NCBI RefSeq assembly: GCF_002608075.1
Contig: NZ_LAHA01000059.1
Span: forward strand, 1,421 to 50,834
Reading direction: 5' to 3'
DNA: 49,414 nucleotides
Origin: Nostoc linckia z4
Lineage (GTDB): Bacteria > Cyanobacteriota > Cyanobacteriia > Cyanobacteriales > Nostocaceae
Each line of letters begins with the position of its first letter. Position 1 is the first letter of the stretch. The notes beneath the pieces are model-generated. The model saw only the letters and a program-made list of their open reading frames with translations. It had not been told where the DNA came from and searched no databases. This document shows, one piece after another, positions 24,694-33,594 of the stretch. A program made the position numbers and the translations under genes.

Positions 24694-26376
24694 TCATTGT
24701 GATTGTTGCAATTTCTGAAGTTGGGCACTTTTGTTAACAATTATATCTGCATGGGAATCAGCACTCTTCTCCAGTGCATCACGGCGGGACTGATTACCGC
24801 CAAGTCCATCGAGTTCAGCAGTTTCACCACGCATTTGCTGTACTGCGTGTGATACTTCGTGGGAGAGTGTATGTTGACCTTGGGGTGAATCCACAGGAAG
24901 TTGGGAATGCATAAAAATGTTAGTTTCCCCTTCATTACTTGGCGTAGTAAATGCTGCTGCATTCATGGAGTCACAGTAAGCATCAGCTTGTCCTCCTTGT
25001 ACGAGGTGTACCTTATCCAGGCTCATTCCATGATGTTCTTGTGCAGCAACAGCCACATCTGTGGGTAATGGAGTACTACCAGAATTGCTCAATTGAAGTG
25101 GATTGATATTGTTAACAGCCGCCGCATTATTAAAATTAGCTTGAGACTGCTCAGTAATTCCTAGTTGATTTTCCATCCAACCTTTACGTTGTGCTGGAGG
25201 TGCTGCTGGGGTTGGTGTTGGTGTAATTCCATTAGAAGTATAATAAGTGACGCTGCCGCAATTCACAGAACCACTTACTCTTTTCATGGGTCTGATACTC
25301 TCACCAATAAACATGCCCCACTTCAAGGGATTAACGTAGTCACTACCTTGAACATCTAGTTCTGGATTTAAAGATATTTCAGCAATCAGCGGTGCCATAA
25401 AACGTTGCATGTTATTGGTCATGTTTGTTGTTCCGCCTCTACTGCTGGTTGTAGAATCAGTGTATTTATCACTGCGACTAGTTGTAGTAGATACTTCACT
25501 TCCCACTGTCCCAGAACTACCAGTAGAAGTTTCGCCACCTTTGCCAGCCTCTCCAGATTTCGTACCACTTGTACTACCACCACTAGCCGTGGCTTTAGCG
25601 GAATCTGTGGTTGAAGTGGATGTCTCTGTACTGGAGGTGGTACTACCACCGAAGCCGCGAGTCGTGGCTGCACTTCCACCTCCAGAAAGAGCTTGTGGTT
25701 CACCTAATCTAAAGCGGATATACCCTCTCCAGTAGACATTGACTCCAGTGGTTTCAACAAAATTGATGGGTATATTTGTGTCTGATAAGCTAGTGTCTGA
25801 GAGTACTTGATCTATTCTGTCAATGTAGCGACTAAAATCTGGCGGTCTTGCTCCCGGCATATTGTCTAGAGCTATTATCGCTTTTTGATCTAATAAAGAG
25901 ATGACAGCACTGGTGTTACCGTTGACTGTCTCTATAGTTGCACCACCAGGAATATTCATTCCGTCTCGCTGAATCGGTTTTTGTTGCACAGGAGAGTGAA
26001 AAGCCTGCTTCGTTTCCACTGGTTCTGGTGTTATCTTTTGTTGAACGGCTGGTGCAGCCATCATACCTACTTGCTGCTGGTGAGATTCTGCTGGCTGGTT
26101 AGTGAATCTATCCTGTGAATGCAAAGATATTTTGCTAATATCGTGATTCAGAGGTTGTTGAATAACTGTTGGTTCTAAGGATTCCTCTTCAAGCAAATCA
26201 TCTTCTTCAAAATCAGTTGATATTATTGGACGCTGAGCTTGATTTGTATCTAGACCAAAACCGCGCGTTGGATTTCCCAACGTTGGAATATCTCGTGAGA
26301 CAAGCGACGGATTTGTAGAATTCGATGCAGGTGTTTTTCGGCGACCAATTTTACGTAGCCCATGGACATCGCTCAT
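24694..26376 (-). CDS. DUF4157-type protein, candidate injection-system cargo
   Basis: 560 residues from ATG 26376; an ATG five codons upstream is possible. The N-terminus (RKIGRRKTP, then GNPTRGFG and the HDISKISLHSQ signature) parallels that of the giant toxin gene at 41871-47771. A serine/threonine/glycine-rich spacer (about 235-330) precedes a folded region. The C-terminal part has AAQEHHGMSLDKVHLVQGGQ and a zinc-metalloprotease-like HEVSH in TLSHEVSHAVQQ (about residue 507), as in DUF4157. No toxin domain is recognised. DUF4157 proteins are known to associate with extracellular contractile injection systems; here that is inference, because no sheath, tube or baseplate gene is present. 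No immunity gene adjoins it. Confidence 0.8.
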   Translation of the reverse strand: MSDVHGLRKIGRRKTPASNSTNPSLVSRDIPTLGNPTRGFGLDTNQAQRPIISTDFEEDDLLEEESLEPTVIQQPLNHDISKISLHSQDRFTNQPAESHQQQVGMMAAPAVQQKITPEPVETKQAFHSPVQQKPIQRDGMNIPGGATIETVNGNTSAVISLLDQKAIIALDNMPGARPPDFSRYIDRIDQVLSDTSLSDTNIPINFVETTGVNVYWRGYIRFRLGEPQALSGGGSAATTRGFGGSTTSSTETSTSTTDSAKATASGGSTSGTKSGEAGKGGETSTGSSGTVGSEVSTTTSRSDKYTDSTTSSRGGTTNMTNNMQRFMAPLIAEISLNPELDVQGSDYVNPLKWGMFIGESIRPMKRVSGSVNCGSVTYYTSNGITPTPTPAAPPAQRKGWMENQLGITEQSQANFNNAAAVNNINPLQLSNSGSTPLPTDVAVAAQEHHGMSLDKVHLVQGGQADAYCDSMNAAAFTTPSNEGETNIFMHSQLPVDSPQGQHTLSHEVSHAVQQMRGETAELDGLGGNQSRRDALEKSADSHADIIVNKSAQLQKLQQSQ

Positions 26377-26640
26377 CTCACTTTCCCCCATAAATACTGT
26401 TTAAGTCGATCGTACAATTTGTCTAATTGCACCGCTATGGACGTAAGTATAAATTATCTCAATTGGCAAGTTACTGCCGTTGCTAATAATACCTACAGGA
26501 CTGTAAAAAAGGCTGTGGATAAACTGCGATCGCTTATTATCCTTTTAGCTAGTGCTTTATCTAAAATTAACAAAGGAAAGTCAAGAATCGGGAGTTTTCA
26601 ATGGCAGCTTTTTTCAGACAGAAGAAAAGTTGAGATGAGT

Positions 26641-26744
26641 AGTCCCAGAGGGAAAAGGGGAAGGGGAAAGGGGGAAAGGTTTGGTATTTTTCCTTTTCCC
26701 TTTGACCACAAGAGTCCAAAAAGCAATTGATTGCAAGAGGTCTA
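26641..26744 (-). mobile_element. Family B repeat (GGGAAAAGGGGAAGG / CAAGAGGTCTA)
   Basis: The right end CAAGAGGTCTA and the G/A-rich core followed by CTTTTCCC match copies at 34496-34622, 38604-38717 and 47931-48072; the left terminus is degenerate. It fills much of the gap 26377-26780, which otherwise holds a HIP1 site and no gene. Confidence 0.6.
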
Positions 26745-26780
26745 GTCACCAGTCATCAGTCAACACCCCCTATTTCCCCA

Positions 26781-27404
26781 TTACATCAATTCCAGCCCAC
26801 CTCGATAGCCAGTAACAATACGGCTACCATCCTTGAGAATGTGAACTTCAATTTGGTCGCTAGCCCAGGTAATCTGGTCAGCAAAAGCAGGATTAAATAT
26901 GTTGATCTTCTGGTTACTAGAAGAAACTGGTGAGTTAGGAGAATTAATTGCCAGAGATTGCACAAAAGGCCCGTCAATTAAGATATCAAGTTGTTCTAAC
27001 AATTCTTGGGAACCTGGCGGTGCAGATTTAGACTGTAGCTGCTTGAGGGTGAACCCACTAAAAGACATTACATTCAACCCAGCAGCTTTTAATTTACGAG
27101 CTAAAGATGCTAGCGTAGCTGCTTGCCAAAATGGTTCTCCACCAGAAAACGTTACACCAGTATTGCGAGAATTGCTCAAAATATTTTCAACAAGAGTATC
27201 AACAGCAACAAGTTGATTAGCCTCAAAAGACCAAGAGTCAGGATTAAAACAGCCAGGACATTCACGCGAACAACCTTGCACCCAGATAACTGCGCGACAA
27301 CCAGGGCCATTGACTTCTGACTCATCAACGTAACCCATAATGTTGAGATAGCCAGAGGGAATTTCTGTGAGTGCTAGCGATGGGTCAGTTGGCTTAGTTT
27401 CCAT
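26781..27404 (-). CDS. NrdG-like radical SAM activase
   Basis: 207 residues. The 4Fe-4S site is C45, C49 and C52 in WVQGCSRECPGC (C-x3-C-x2-C), and VTFSGGEPFWQ supplies the SAM-binding GGE. Length and layout match the small activating enzymes related to NrdG (anaerobic ribonucleotide reductase activase), of which cyanobacteria often carry orphan copies. No nrdD-like partner gene is near, so its target is unknown. The last ~50 residues (NQKINIFNPAFADQ, EVHILKDGSRIVTGYRGGLE) form an additional C-terminal part. A GGAG-like site (AAAAGGAG) precedes the ATG at 27404. The gap to 27680 shows no gene; at about 27598-27636 it has a fragment similar to a family A MITE end. Confidence 0.82.
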   Translation of the reverse strand: METKPTDPSLALTEIPSGYLNIMGYVDESEVNGPGCRAVIWVQGCSRECPGCFNPDSWSFEANQLVAVDTLVENILSNSRNTGVTFSGGEPFWQAATLASLARKLKAAGLNVMSFSGFTLKQLQSKSAPPGSQELLEQLDILIDGPFVQSLAINSPNSPVSSSNQKINIFNPAFADQITWASDQIEVHILKDGSRIVTGYRGGLELM

Positions 27405-27680
27405 CTCTTTAACTCCTTTTAAAGCCGTCGCCTGTTAACTATATAACTATAGCGAAATATTATCATCTTTCACCTTAGTAAGGAACTCAGGCTTTTTTGT
27501 CGGTATTTGTACTTTTTCACTACTTAAAATGGGCGTTATTAATGGCGAATTTTGCTGCTAAGTAGCTAAACATGATTGAAACATAAAACGCTTAGGGACT
27601 TCCAAAGAATAAATTACTCAATTTATTTGGATATGTAGTTTTTCTCTAGCCTGCTCCCTGCCCCCTGCCCCTTGCCTTCT

Positions 27681-29249
27681 TCAACCTAGATGCTCTCGGA
27701 AATACTCGGCGTAAAGTTGACAACGCGGTAACACGATACGCCCTTCGCGACGGACTAAACCTGCACCGCGCAAGCGAAAGAAAATTCGCTCGTCTTCGCA
27801 GAGGTTCTGGCGAATGATTTGGAACATTGCTTTAACCAACTCCTGTTTATTATGCAATCGAAAGAGATGGTTTCGCAGATGATTGCCAAAGATACCGTTA
27901 TCTGTGGTGGCTTTGGCAAATAGTTCATTGGCAGAGAGGCGCTGGCTAGCAACTGAGTAGAGTGCAAGGCGGATTAAATAAGGATGTCCCCCTAACAATG
28001 CCATTAATTGCTGTTCTTCCTTGGGGTTAAATGGGGAACCGTGACGGCGGTTGAGGTCAGAAACTTGTACTGGTGTGAAGTCTTCTAAATCAATCACCTG
28101 CCCTACATTAAAGGGTGATTGGTTGAGATTATCAATTAACTGGTAGGGTTCGGTGGAAGTAACGAGTGCTAAATCGAGTTGCTTCCAAATCGGTGTGGTG
28201 GCGCGGCTGTTGTGCCAACTTCGCAGCATTCCAAAAAAATCAGAACGAAATTCAGTATCAAAAACTGTTTCTACTTCATCCATTGCCAAGACAAGAGGGT
28301 TGCCAAATTCTTTGAGCAAATAGCGACCGACGTAACGAGTGCAGCGCTGACTATTTCCCAAGGGGAGATTCCAATATTCAGTTACTTTGTCGGTCATTTC
28401 CAGTTCATCAGTTAACCAAGTACAGAACTGGCGAAAGAAGAGGTCAGCATTGGTTAAGGCGGTTTTGTCAAATAATTGGAAATCGAGCAAAGCAACTCGC
28501 TTACGTGCATTCACAGCAGTTTTAATTGTGCGAATTAACAGCGAACTTTTGCCCATTTGTCGGGGGCCTTTTATGGTAATTGTCACACCTTGCTGCTCAA
28601 TCGTCTGCAAAGCAAGTGGATCTGATGAGCGTTCTACGTAAAAAGCAGATTGTGATTCCATTGTGCCTTCGGGCATTTCTAGGGAAATGGGTTGTGCTGA
28701 AGGGAAGGGATGGGGGAGGGGTGAGGGGGATGTGGTTCGGCTGACCTCGACTTCGCTCGGTACAAGTCGCTCACCAACCGGGGATGAGGGGGATTTTTGT
28801 GTGGCGATGGTAAATGGAGTGCCGGAGATAGCTTGTAATAATTCATCTATGAGGCGGGGGGTATCTTCTGTGTCTTTCCAGAATGCCCAGTTAATACCGT
28901 TGAGATAGGCACTTAAAGGATAGACGAGGGGTTCTTGATATGCTAAACGCACTGGGAGAATTACGGGGCGTCCTTGTTGTGATTTTGATAAGTGGTGTGC
29001 TGTTTCGATTTCTGCTATTACCATCTCGCTTTGGGTTGACCAGGCTGAAAGAAAAGTAATGAAAAAATCAGCTTGGTGGATTTCTGTTTCAATGCGTTCA
29101 GCCCAGCGCGTGCCAATGGACATGGTTTGGTCGATGAAGACTTGGTGTTGCTGGGATAGGGCTTGGAAAACTTGCAATGCAATTTGTTCGTCTGGGTGAA
29201 CATTACGCTTATAGCTAATGAAGATGCGTTTAGTCTGTGAATTAAGCAT
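27681..29249 (-). CDS. TIR domain - AAA-like ATPase
   Basis: 522 residues. Residues 1-140 are a TIR domain (RIFISYKRN, QTMSIGTRWAERIE, FFITFLSAWS, then glutamates E80/E82 in MVIAEIETA near the expected NADase position). A proline/serine-rich linker (about 152-195) contains translated repeat DNA (PVGERLVPSEVEVSRTT). The AAA-like ATPase follows: Walker A GPRQMGKSS (228-236), Walker B LVLAMDEVE (about 319-327), GGHPYLIRLALY and a C-terminal winged-helix-like end. TIR-NTPase proteins are frequent in bacterial immunity and cell-death systems where TIR degrades NAD; that function here is inference. It is divergent from an AAA-WD40 gene with a related ATPase. Confidence 0.88.
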   Translation of the reverse strand: MLNSQTKRIFISYKRNVHPDEQIALQVFQALSQQHQVFIDQTMSIGTRWAERIETEIHQADFFITFLSAWSTQSEMVIAEIETAHHLSKSQQGRPVILPVRLAYQEPLVYPLSAYLNGINWAFWKDTEDTPRLIDELLQAISGTPFTIATQKSPSSPVGERLVPSEVEVSRTTSPSPLPHPFPSAQPISLEMPEGTMESQSAFYVERSSDPLALQTIEQQGVTITIKGPRQMGKSSLLIRTIKTAVNARKRVALLDFQLFDKTALTNADLFFRQFCTWLTDELEMTDKVTEYWNLPLGNSQRCTRYVGRYLLKEFGNPLVLAMDEVETVFDTEFRSDFFGMLRSWHNSRATTPIWKQLDLALVTSTEPYQLIDNLNQSPFNVGQVIDLEDFTPVQVSDLNRRHGSPFNPKEEQQLMALLGGHPYLIRLALYSVASQRLSANELFAKATTDNGIFGNHLRNHLFRLHNKQELVKAMFQIIRQNLCEDERIFFRLRGAGLVRREGRIVLPRCQLYAEYFREHLG

Positions 29250-29417
29250 TAGTATAGAAATTCGCTTTACAGTTTGGTAGGGTGCGTTATGGAGGGCAGT
29301 CCTAACGCTCCGTAAATCTTTGGCGGTGCGTTACGCTGGCGCGATAACACACCGTACAACACTACAGCGTAGTTGCAGATAATTACCGACATTACAAAAA
29401 AATTGCCTACGAAGTTC
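29250..29417. repeat. Dispersed repeat in the intergenic region between the two ATPase genes
   Basis: About 29275-29370 contains GGTGCGTTA...CGCACC-like words (GGTAGGGTGCGTTATGG, GGCGGTGCGTTACGCTGGCG), a known style of Nostoc interspersed repeat with hairpin potential. It sits where promoters of the TIR-AAA gene should be. Confidence 0.5.
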
Positions 29418-29668
29418 AAATACTCATTAATGGAGTTCCAAGCCTTATTAATGAAGCTCAAATACTCGTTAATGGAGTTCAAAGCCTCATTAATGAAGCT
29501 CAAATACTCGTTAATGGAGTTCAAAGCCTCATTAATGAAGCTCAAATACTCATTAATGGAGTTCAAAGCCTTATTAATGAAGCTCAAATACTCATTAATG
29601 GAGTTCAAAGCCTCATTAATCGAGTTCCAAGCCTCATTAATCGAGTTGAAATACTCGTTTGCGAGCTA
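29418..29668. repeat. Tandem array, about 12 units of 21 bp
   Basis: Two alternating 21-bp versions, AAATACTC(A/G)TTAATGGAGTTC and AAAGCCTCATTAATGAAGCTC, make 42-bp higher-order units. Because units are 21 bp, frames stay open on both strands (about 100 codons each, giving periodic peptides), but nothing suggests translation. It lies between the divergent TIR-AAA and AAA-WD40 genes. Confidence 0.88.
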
Positions 29669-29758
29669 TACATATAGTTTAAGTTGAGCAATGAAATCCA
29701 ACATTAAACGTTAATTGTTGAATTTTGCTGCGCTCAAGCGAAATTAGAATTCTTTTTA

Positions 29759-29882
29759 AGAAACTCCAAGAAATAAATTATCCAATATTGTGGGGTGGGC
29801 ATCCTGACCGGCACATCGACTGGGCGGGCAAGATGCCCACCCCACAAGAGTTAATTGGATATTTTTTGATTTGCAAGTCGCT
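29759..29882 (+). mobile_element. 124-bp MITE (family A), third copy
   Basis: Flanked by TA at 29757-29758 and 29883-29884. It begins AGAAACTCCAAGAAATAAAT and ends TGATTTGCAAGTCGCT; the centre has TTGTGGGGTGG...CCACCCCACAAG. It is more diverged than the two copies at 11.4 and 12.7 kb. Confidence 0.8.
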
Positions 29883-29981
29883 TACAGTAATTTTTAGGTA
29901 AATAGACAAAATGTATTACATGATGTCATTGTAAATTGAGTCGGTGCCTTTTGCGTTTCCTTTCCTCTCGGAGTCTGTGAG

Positions 29982-32900
29982 ATGGCTAATCCAACTATTT
30001 ATACTGTTGGCGGGACTGTGCAGGCTGGCGGAGGGATTTACATTCCCCGTCAAGCAGATGACGAATTGCTGGGTTTATGTCGCTCAGGAACTTTTGCTTA
30101 TGTGCTGACGCCGCGCCAAATGGGGAAGTCTAGCCTGATGGTACGCACGGCGCAAAGGCTGACGGATGAGGAAATTCGCTCGGTAATTGTTGACCTCCAG
30201 GAGTTGGGGGCAAATGTCACAGCCGAACAATGGTATTTTGGCTTTTTGGTGAAGCTGGATGACCAACTGATGTTTGATACAGATGTCGTGAATTGGTGGC
30301 AAGAACACGAGCATCTGGGAGTATCGCAACGGCTGACACAGTTTTTTGAGAAAATTTTGCTGGCTGAGGTTGAAGGGCAAGTGGTGATTTTTGTGGATGA
30401 AATTGACTCTACCCTCAGCTTGGATTTTACCGATGATTTTTTTATCGCTATTCGTTATCTCTATGTTGCCCGCGCTACTAATGCTGAATTTAATCGGCTT
30501 TCTTTTGTGCTAATGGGGGTAGCGACTCCCGGCGATTTAATTAGCGATGCCAAGCGCACGCCGTTTAATATTGGACAGCGTGTAGATTTAACTGATTTTA
30601 CTTTTGAGGAGGCTTTACCTTTAGCTGAGGGATTGGGATTACCCAGCGATGAGGCCAAGCAAATATTACACCAGGTGTTGAAATGGACGGGGGGACATCC
30701 TTATTTGACGCAGCGTCTCTGTGGTGCATTAGTAGCCGAGAGGCACAATAAATTTGTAGAGACGCGATTCATGAGCCAGCGCCTTGCGGGGGTTCCCACG
30801 CCACTTGCTTCAAGCCGGGAAACCCGTCCAACGCAGTGGCTCCCCGTTGTAGCGACTGGCGTCGCGTCTGTTTTGCGTAGTAAGGATGTAGGCACAATAG
30901 TTAACAGCACATTTTTTGGTGTGATGAGCGAGCAAGATAATAACTTGCAGTTTGTCCGCGATATGCTCACCAAACGCGCACCAGACCCGGAGGTTTTGAC
31001 TATTTACCGTGAGATTCGCTGGGGAAAGCGCGCGGTTGTGGATGAGGAACAGTCTTTAGCTAAATCTCACTTGAAGCTGTCGGGGGTGGTGCGGCGGGAG
31101 AATAATGTTTTGCGGGTGCGGAATCAAATCTATCAGCAGGTATTTGATTATAAATGGATTAATAAACATTTGCCGTTTAACTTGCGGGATAGGTGGGAGC
31201 GTCTAAAACCTGCACTGCCTTATGTGATTGTAATGATTGTTTTTTCGACATTATCAACGGCGGTGGCTTGGTATATTTATGAGCAAAATCTGATTGCCCA
31301 GAAAGCCCTTGAAGAAGCAAATAAACGCCGGATAAACGCCGAAATTCTCGCTAAAAGTCTCGAATTACAAAATCTGATGGCAGAAAAGTCAGAATTTGAT
31401 GCTTTCGTTGCAAGTTTGAAGGTAGGCAAAAGACTCAAAACACCAAATAAAAATGTAGAACAAGATACCCGCATGTTGGCACTACCTACACTCAAGCAGG
31501 CAATTTTACCCATACTCAAGCAGGCAATTTATAAATTCAAGGAACGTAACCGAATTCAAGATCATAACCATTCGGTTAGAGGCGTGGTATTTAGCCCTGA
31601 TGGTCAAACCATTGCCTCTGTCAGTGATGATAAGACGGTGAAATTGTGGAATCTCAAAGGGCAAGTGTTACAAACTCTCACTGGTCACAGCTATTGGATT
31701 TCGGGCGTGGCATTTAGCCCTGATGGTCAAACCATTGCCTCTGTCAGTCATGATAAGACGGTGAAATTGTGGAATCTCAAAGGGCAAGTGTTACAAACTC
31801 TCACTGGTCATAGCGATTCGGTTAGAGGTGTGGCATTTAGCCCTGATGGTCAAACCATTACCTCTGTCAGTGATGATAAGACGGTGAAATTGTGGAATCT
31901 CAAAGGGCAAGTGTTACAAACTCTCACTGGTCATAGCGATTCGGTTAGAAGCGTGGCATTTAGTCCCAATGGTCAAATTATTGCCTCTGCCAGTCGTGAT
32001 AAGACGGTGAAGCTGTGGAATCGCAACGGGAAAGTGTTACAAACTCTCACTGGTCATAGCGATTCGGTTAGAGGCGTGGCATTTAGTCCCGATGGTCAAA
32101 TTATTGCCTCTGGCAGTGATGACAAGACGGTAAAGCTGTGGAATCTCAAAGGCCAAATGTTACAAACTCTCACTGGTCATAATGATTTGGTTAATACCGT
32201 AGCATTTAGCCCCGATGGTCAAATTGTTGCCTCCAGCAGCGATGACAAAACGGTGAAGCTGTGGAATCTCAAAGGCCAAATGTTACAAACTCTCATTGGT
32301 CATAGCGATTTGGTTAATAGCGTAGTGTTTAGTCCCGATGGTCAAACCATTGCCTCTGGTAGTGATGACAAAACGGTGAGGCTGTGGAATCGCAACAGGC
32401 AAAAAGTATTACCAACTCTCCCAGGTCATACCAGTTCAGTTAATAATGTGGCATTTAGCCCTGATGGTCAAACCATTGCCTCTGTCAGTGATGATAAGAC
32501 GGTGAGGCTGTGGGATCGCAAAGGGAAAGTCTTACAAATTCTCACTGGTCATAGCGATTCGGTTAGAGGTGTGGCGTTTAGTCCCGATGGTCAAACCATT
32601 GCCTCTGCCAGTGATGACAAGACGGTGAGGCTGTGGAATCGCAACGGGAAAGTCTTACAAATTCTTACTGGTCATAGCGATTCGGTTAGAGGTGTGGCGT
32701 TTAGTCTCGATGGTCAAATTATTGCCTCTGCCAGTCGTGACAAGACGGTAAAGCTGTGGAATCGCAACGGAAAAGTGTTACAAACTCTCACTGGTCATAG
32801 CGATTTAGTTAATACCGTAGCGTTTAGTCCCGATAGTCAAATTATTGCCTCTGCCAGTCGTGACAAGACGGTAAAGCTGTGGAATCGCAACGGGAAAGTC

Positions 32901-33482
32901 TTACAAACTCTCACTGGTCATAGCGATTTGGTTTGGGGCGCGGCATTTAGCCCTGATGGTCAAATTATTGCTTCTGCTAGTTCAGACAAGATGGTGAAGC
33001 TTTGGAATCGCAACGGGAAAGTCTTACAAACTCTTCAAGACCATAGGGATTGGGTTTGGGGAGTGGCATTTAGCCCTGATGGCCGAACCATTGCCTCTGC
33101 TAGTTTAGATGACACGGTGAAGTTATGGAATCGCAACGGGCAAGTGTTACAAACTCTCCAAAGTCATAACAGTTCAGTTTATGGCGTGGCATTTAGCCCC
33201 GACAATCAAACCATTGCCTCTGCCAGTCATGACAAGACGGTGAAGTTGTGGAATCGTAACGGGCAACTTTTACAAACTCTCGCAATTGGTCATAGTAAGT
33301 CGGTTAGGGGCATGACATCTGGTGACGACGGTCAAATTATTGCCTCTACTAGTTTAGACAAGACAGATTTGGATGATTTAATGGTTAAGGGTTGTGCTTG
33401 GGTGCGCGATTATTTGCAAAACAACCCCAATGTGAATGAAAGCGATAAGCGTTTATGTGATGATGTTGGCATAGGTAGGTGA
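29982..33482 (+). CDS. AAA-like ATPase - membrane segment - WD40 repeats
   Basis: 1166 residues. Residues about 20-400: AAA-like ATPase with Walker A TPRQMGKSS (about 43-51), Walker B VVIFVDEID and GGHPYLTQRLC. A translated dispersed repeat is inserted in frame at about 257-301 (RLAGVPTPLASSRETRPTQW). A hydrophobic helix (VIVMIVFSTLSTAVAWYIY, about 412-432) is followed by a short coiled coil. From about 530 there are 14 WD40 repeats of ~41 residues plus a degenerate fifteenth, enough for two seven-bladed propellers; their 123-bp DNA units are almost identical, hence recently amplified. Such proteins are typical of filamentous cyanobacteria and act as NTPase-switch/scaffold proteins. A partnership with the divergent TIR-AAA protein is inference. 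Confidence 0.92.
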   Translation: MANPTIYTVGGTVQAGGGIYIPRQADDELLGLCRSGTFAYVLTPRQMGKSSLMVRTAQRLTDEEIRSVIVDLQELGANVTAEQWYFGFLVKLDDQLMFDTDVVNWWQEHEHLGVSQRLTQFFEKILLAEVEGQVVIFVDEIDSTLSLDFTDDFFIAIRYLYVARATNAEFNRLSFVLMGVATPGDLISDAKRTPFNIGQRVDLTDFTFEEALPLAEGLGLPSDEAKQILHQVLKWTGGHPYLTQRLCGALVAERHNKFVETRFMSQRLAGVPTPLASSRETRPTQWLPVVATGVASVLRSKDVGTIVNSTFFGVMSEQDNNLQFVRDMLTKRAPDPEVLTIYREIRWGKRAVVDEEQSLAKSHLKLSGVVRRENNVLRVRNQIYQQVFDYKWINKHLPFNLRDRWERLKPALPYVIVMIVFSTLSTAVAWYIYEQNLIAQKALEEANKRRINAEILAKSLELQNLMAEKSEFDAFVASLKVGKRLKTPNKNVEQDTRMLALPTLKQAILPILKQAIYKFKERNRIQDHNHSVRGVVFSPDGQTIASVSDDKTVKLWNLKGQVLQTLTGHSYWISGVAFSPDGQTIASVSHDKTVKLWNLKGQVLQTLTGHSDSVRGVAFSPDGQTITSVSDDKTVKLWNLKGQVLQTLTGHSDSVRSVAFSPNGQIIASASRDKTVKLWNRNGKVLQTLTGHSDSVRGVAFSPDGQIIASGSDDKTVKLWNLKGQMLQTLTGHNDLVNTVAFSPDGQIVASSSDDKTVKLWNLKGQMLQTLIGHSDLVNSVVFSPDGQTIASGSDDKTVRLWNRNRQKVLPTLPGHTSSVNNVAFSPDGQTIASVSDDKTVRLWDRKGKVLQILTGHSDSVRGVAFSPDGQTIASASDDKTVRLWNRNGKVLQILTGHSDSVRGVAFSLDGQIIASASRDKTVKLWNRNGKVLQTLTGHSDLVNTVAFSPDSQIIASASRDKTVKLWNRNGKVLQTLTGHSDLVWGAAFSPDGQIIASASSDKMVKLWNRNGKVLQTLQDHRDWVWGVAFSPDGRTIASASLDDTVKLWNRNGQVLQTLQSHNSSVYGVAFSPDNQTIASASHDKTVKLWNRNGQLLQTLAIGHSKSVRGMTSGDDGQIIASTSLDKTDLDDLMVKGCAWVRDYLQNNPNVNESDKRLCDDVGIGR

Positions 33483-33489
33483 TTGAATG

Positions 33490-33590
33490 ATTTGAGGAAG
33501 GGCGATCGCTTTTGTTGTAATTTGAGAAAGTGCGATCGCCTGTACAATTTCAGCTATGCTTTAATTTCAGAAAGTGCGATCGCTTGTGGT
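33490..33590. repeat. Three HIP1-bearing imperfect repeats
   Basis: Three copies of ATTT(G/C)AG(A/G)AAG(T/G)GCGATCGC lie head to tail, 30-45 bases apart, between two convergent genes. A small cluster of the octamer GCGATCGC. Confidence 0.6.
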
Positions 33591-33594
33591 ATCA

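Noticed and set aside
29267..29608. Minus-strand gene of 113 codons with SINEYLSFINEAL periodicity
   Set aside because: It is a by-product of the 21-bp tandem array, with the opposite strand equally open, no ribosome site and no homology I recognise.
29373..29687. Plus-strand gene of 104 codons in the same array
   Set aside because: Same reason as for the opposite strand.
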